Below are positions 5,311 through 6,504 of a stretch of 6,504 bases of DNA, piece after piece; position 1 is the stretch's first letter; every line of letters starts with the position of its first letter. Under the pieces are notes generated by a model. That model saw only the letters and a list, made by a program, of their open reading frames with translations, made no database searches and was not told the origin of the DNA. Position numbers and translations under genes: made by a program. The stretch comes from an uncultured Clostridia bacterium (GTDB lineage: Bacteria > Bacillota > Clostridia > Oscillospirales > Oscillospiraceae), in NCBI GenBank assembly GCA_947383645.1, contig CANDEH010000119.1, forward strand, positions 1-6,504. The letters are read 5' to 3'.

Positions 5311-6504
5311 TTAGTAGTCCAGCTTCTCCTCCAGCCAGGCTTTCAGCTCGCTGATGGGGACGCGGACCTGCTCCATGGTGTCCCGGTTGCGGATAGTGAC
5401 GGCGTTGTCGGCGGGCTCTGTATCGCTGCCCACGGTCTGGAAGTCCACCGTCACGCAGTAGGGGGTACCGATCTCGTCCTGGCGGCGGTAGCGCTTGCCG
5501 ATAGAGCCGGCGTCGTCGTAGTCCACCATCCAGTACTTGCTCAGAAGCTGCTGGACCTCGCGGCCCTTATCCGCCAGCTTCTTGGAGAGGGGCAGCACCG
5601 CCACCTTGAAGGGGGCCAGGGCCGGGTGGAGGTGGAGGACCGTGCGCACGTCGTTTTTCTCCGCGTCCACCACCTCCTCGTCGTAGGCGTCGATGAGGAA
5701 GGCCAGGGTCACGCGGTCGGCGCCCAGGGAGGGCTCGATGACGTAGGGGATATAGTGCTCGTTCGCCTCCTGGTCAAAGTAGGTCTGGTCCTTGCCGGAG
5801 GTGTTCTGGTGGGCGGTGAGGTCGAAGTTGGTGCGGCTGGCCACGCCCCAGAGCTCGCCCCAGCCGAAGGGGAAGACGAACTCAAAGTCTGTGGTGGCGT
5901 TGGAGTAGTGAGAGAGCTCCTCGGGCTCGTGGTCCCGGAGGCGGAGGTTTTCCTCCCGCATGCCCAGGTTCAAAAGCCAGTCCTTGCAGAACTGCTTCCA
6001 GTAGGCGAACCACTCCAGCTCGGTGCCGGGCTTGCAGAAGAACTCCAGCTCCATCTGCTCGAACTCCCGGGTGCGGAAGGTAAAGTTGCCCGGGGTGATC
6101 TCGTTGCGGAAGGATTTACCCACCTGGCAGACGCCGAAGGGCAGCTTCCGGCGGGTGGTCCGCTGGACGTTCTGGAAGTTGACAAAGATGCCCTGGGCGG
6201 TCTCCGGACGGAGGTAGACGGTGTTCTTAGCGTCCTCGGTGACGCCCTGGAAGGTCTTGAACATCAGGTTGAACTGGCGGATGTCCGTCCAGTTGTGCTT
6301 GCCGCAGGTGGGGCAGGGGATCTGATGCTCGTCCACGAACTCCTTCATCTGGGCCTGGGACATGGCGTCCACGCTGTGGCCCAGGTCGAAGTTGTTCTCC
6401 TGACACCAGTCCTCGATGACCTTATCGGCGCGGAAGCGCTCCTTGCACTCCTTGCAGTCCATGAGGGGGTCGGAGAAGCCGCCCACGTGGCCGGAGGCCA
6501 CCCA
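5311..6504 (-). CDS. glyQS: Glycine--tRNA ligase, single-chain dimeric type, N-terminus beyond the window
   Basis: This enzyme charges tRNA(Gly) with glycine in the cytoplasm. The 397 residues seen begin inside the protein at WVASGHVGGFSDPL. A full-length protein has roughly 460 residues, so about 65 N-terminal residues and the start lie past the right edge. With that Trp as residue 1, zinc-type cysteine pairs are C17/C20 and C64/C67. Class II motif 2 is FRNEI (132-136) leading to TREFEQMELEF (145-155). Motif 3 is GADRVTLAFL (261-270), with the ATP-binding Arg at 264. The anticodon-binding domain follows from about 295 to the end. It is the eukaryote/archaea-like alpha2 form, unrelated to the split GlyQ/GlyS tetramer. 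The frame is intact to the TAA at 5313-5311. Regulation, including any T-box, would lie outside the window. Confidence 0.97.
   Translation of the reverse strand, partial: WVASGHVGGFSDPLMDCKECKERFRADKVIEDWCQENNFDLGHSVDAMSQAQMKEFVDEHQIPCPTCGKHNWTDIRQFNLMFKTFQGVTEDAKNTVYLRPETAQGIFVNFQNVQRTTRRKLPFGVCQVGKSFRNEITPGNFTFRTREFEQMELEFFCKPGTELEWFAYWKQFCKDWLLNLGMREENLRLRDHEPEELSHYSNATTDFEFVFPFGWGELWGVASRTNFDLTAHQNTSGKDQTYFDQEANEHYIPYVIEPSLGADRVTLAFLIDAYDEEVVDAEKNDVRTVLHLHPALAPFKVAVLPLSKKLADKGREVQQLLSKYWMVDYDDAGSIGKRYRRQDEIGTPYCVTVDFQTVGSDTEPADNAVTIRNRDTMEQVRVPISELKAWLEEKLDY

Overview
The window looks like chromosomal DNA from a high-GC member of the Clostridia, most likely an Oscillospiraceae-type gut anaerobe. 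This is inferred from the GC-rich codons, the Gram-positive cell-envelope genes, a single-chain (dimer-type) glycyl-tRNA synthetase, and an AlaX-type editing protein with a C-terminal DHHA1 domain. No rRNA or other taxonomic marker is present, so the lineage stays an inference.

Layout. Positions 1-653 hold no convincing gene. Positions 1-357 are an ORF-poor block with scattered short hairpins. Positions 358-515 are a cluster of perfect inverted repeats. Positions 602-636 are an AT-rich run of 7-base repeats. A plus-strand pair of genes follows: a GH3/NagZ-like lipoprotein (654-1877), then an alanyl-tRNA editing protein (1874-3040), overlapping in an ATGA. A strong hairpin with A and T flanks (3041-3083) ends this pair and can also serve the opposing gene. 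On the minus strand lie an LTA synthase-like membrane sulfatase-fold protein (3230-5035), with its own extended -10 promoter and RBS, and then the 3' part of a glycyl-tRNA synthetase gene (5311-6504) that runs off the right edge. The gap 5082-5310 holds the AT-rich region upstream of the LTA synthase promoter and two hairpins behind glyQS.

How the genes relate. Two of the four are cell-envelope enzymes (an exported beta-N-acetylhexosaminidase-like lipoprotein and a polyglycerolphosphate polymerase-like protein). The other two belong to tRNA charging and proofreading (Ala-tRNA editing, Gly-tRNA synthesis). Only the first two are clearly a transcriptional and translational unit. Nothing else in the sequence demonstrates a shared pathway.

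The genes are ordinary members of known families. The part least explained by genes is 1-640, where stacked inverted repeats, a possible boundary of a structured element running off the left edge on the minus strand, and a heptamer tandem repeat lie side by side.
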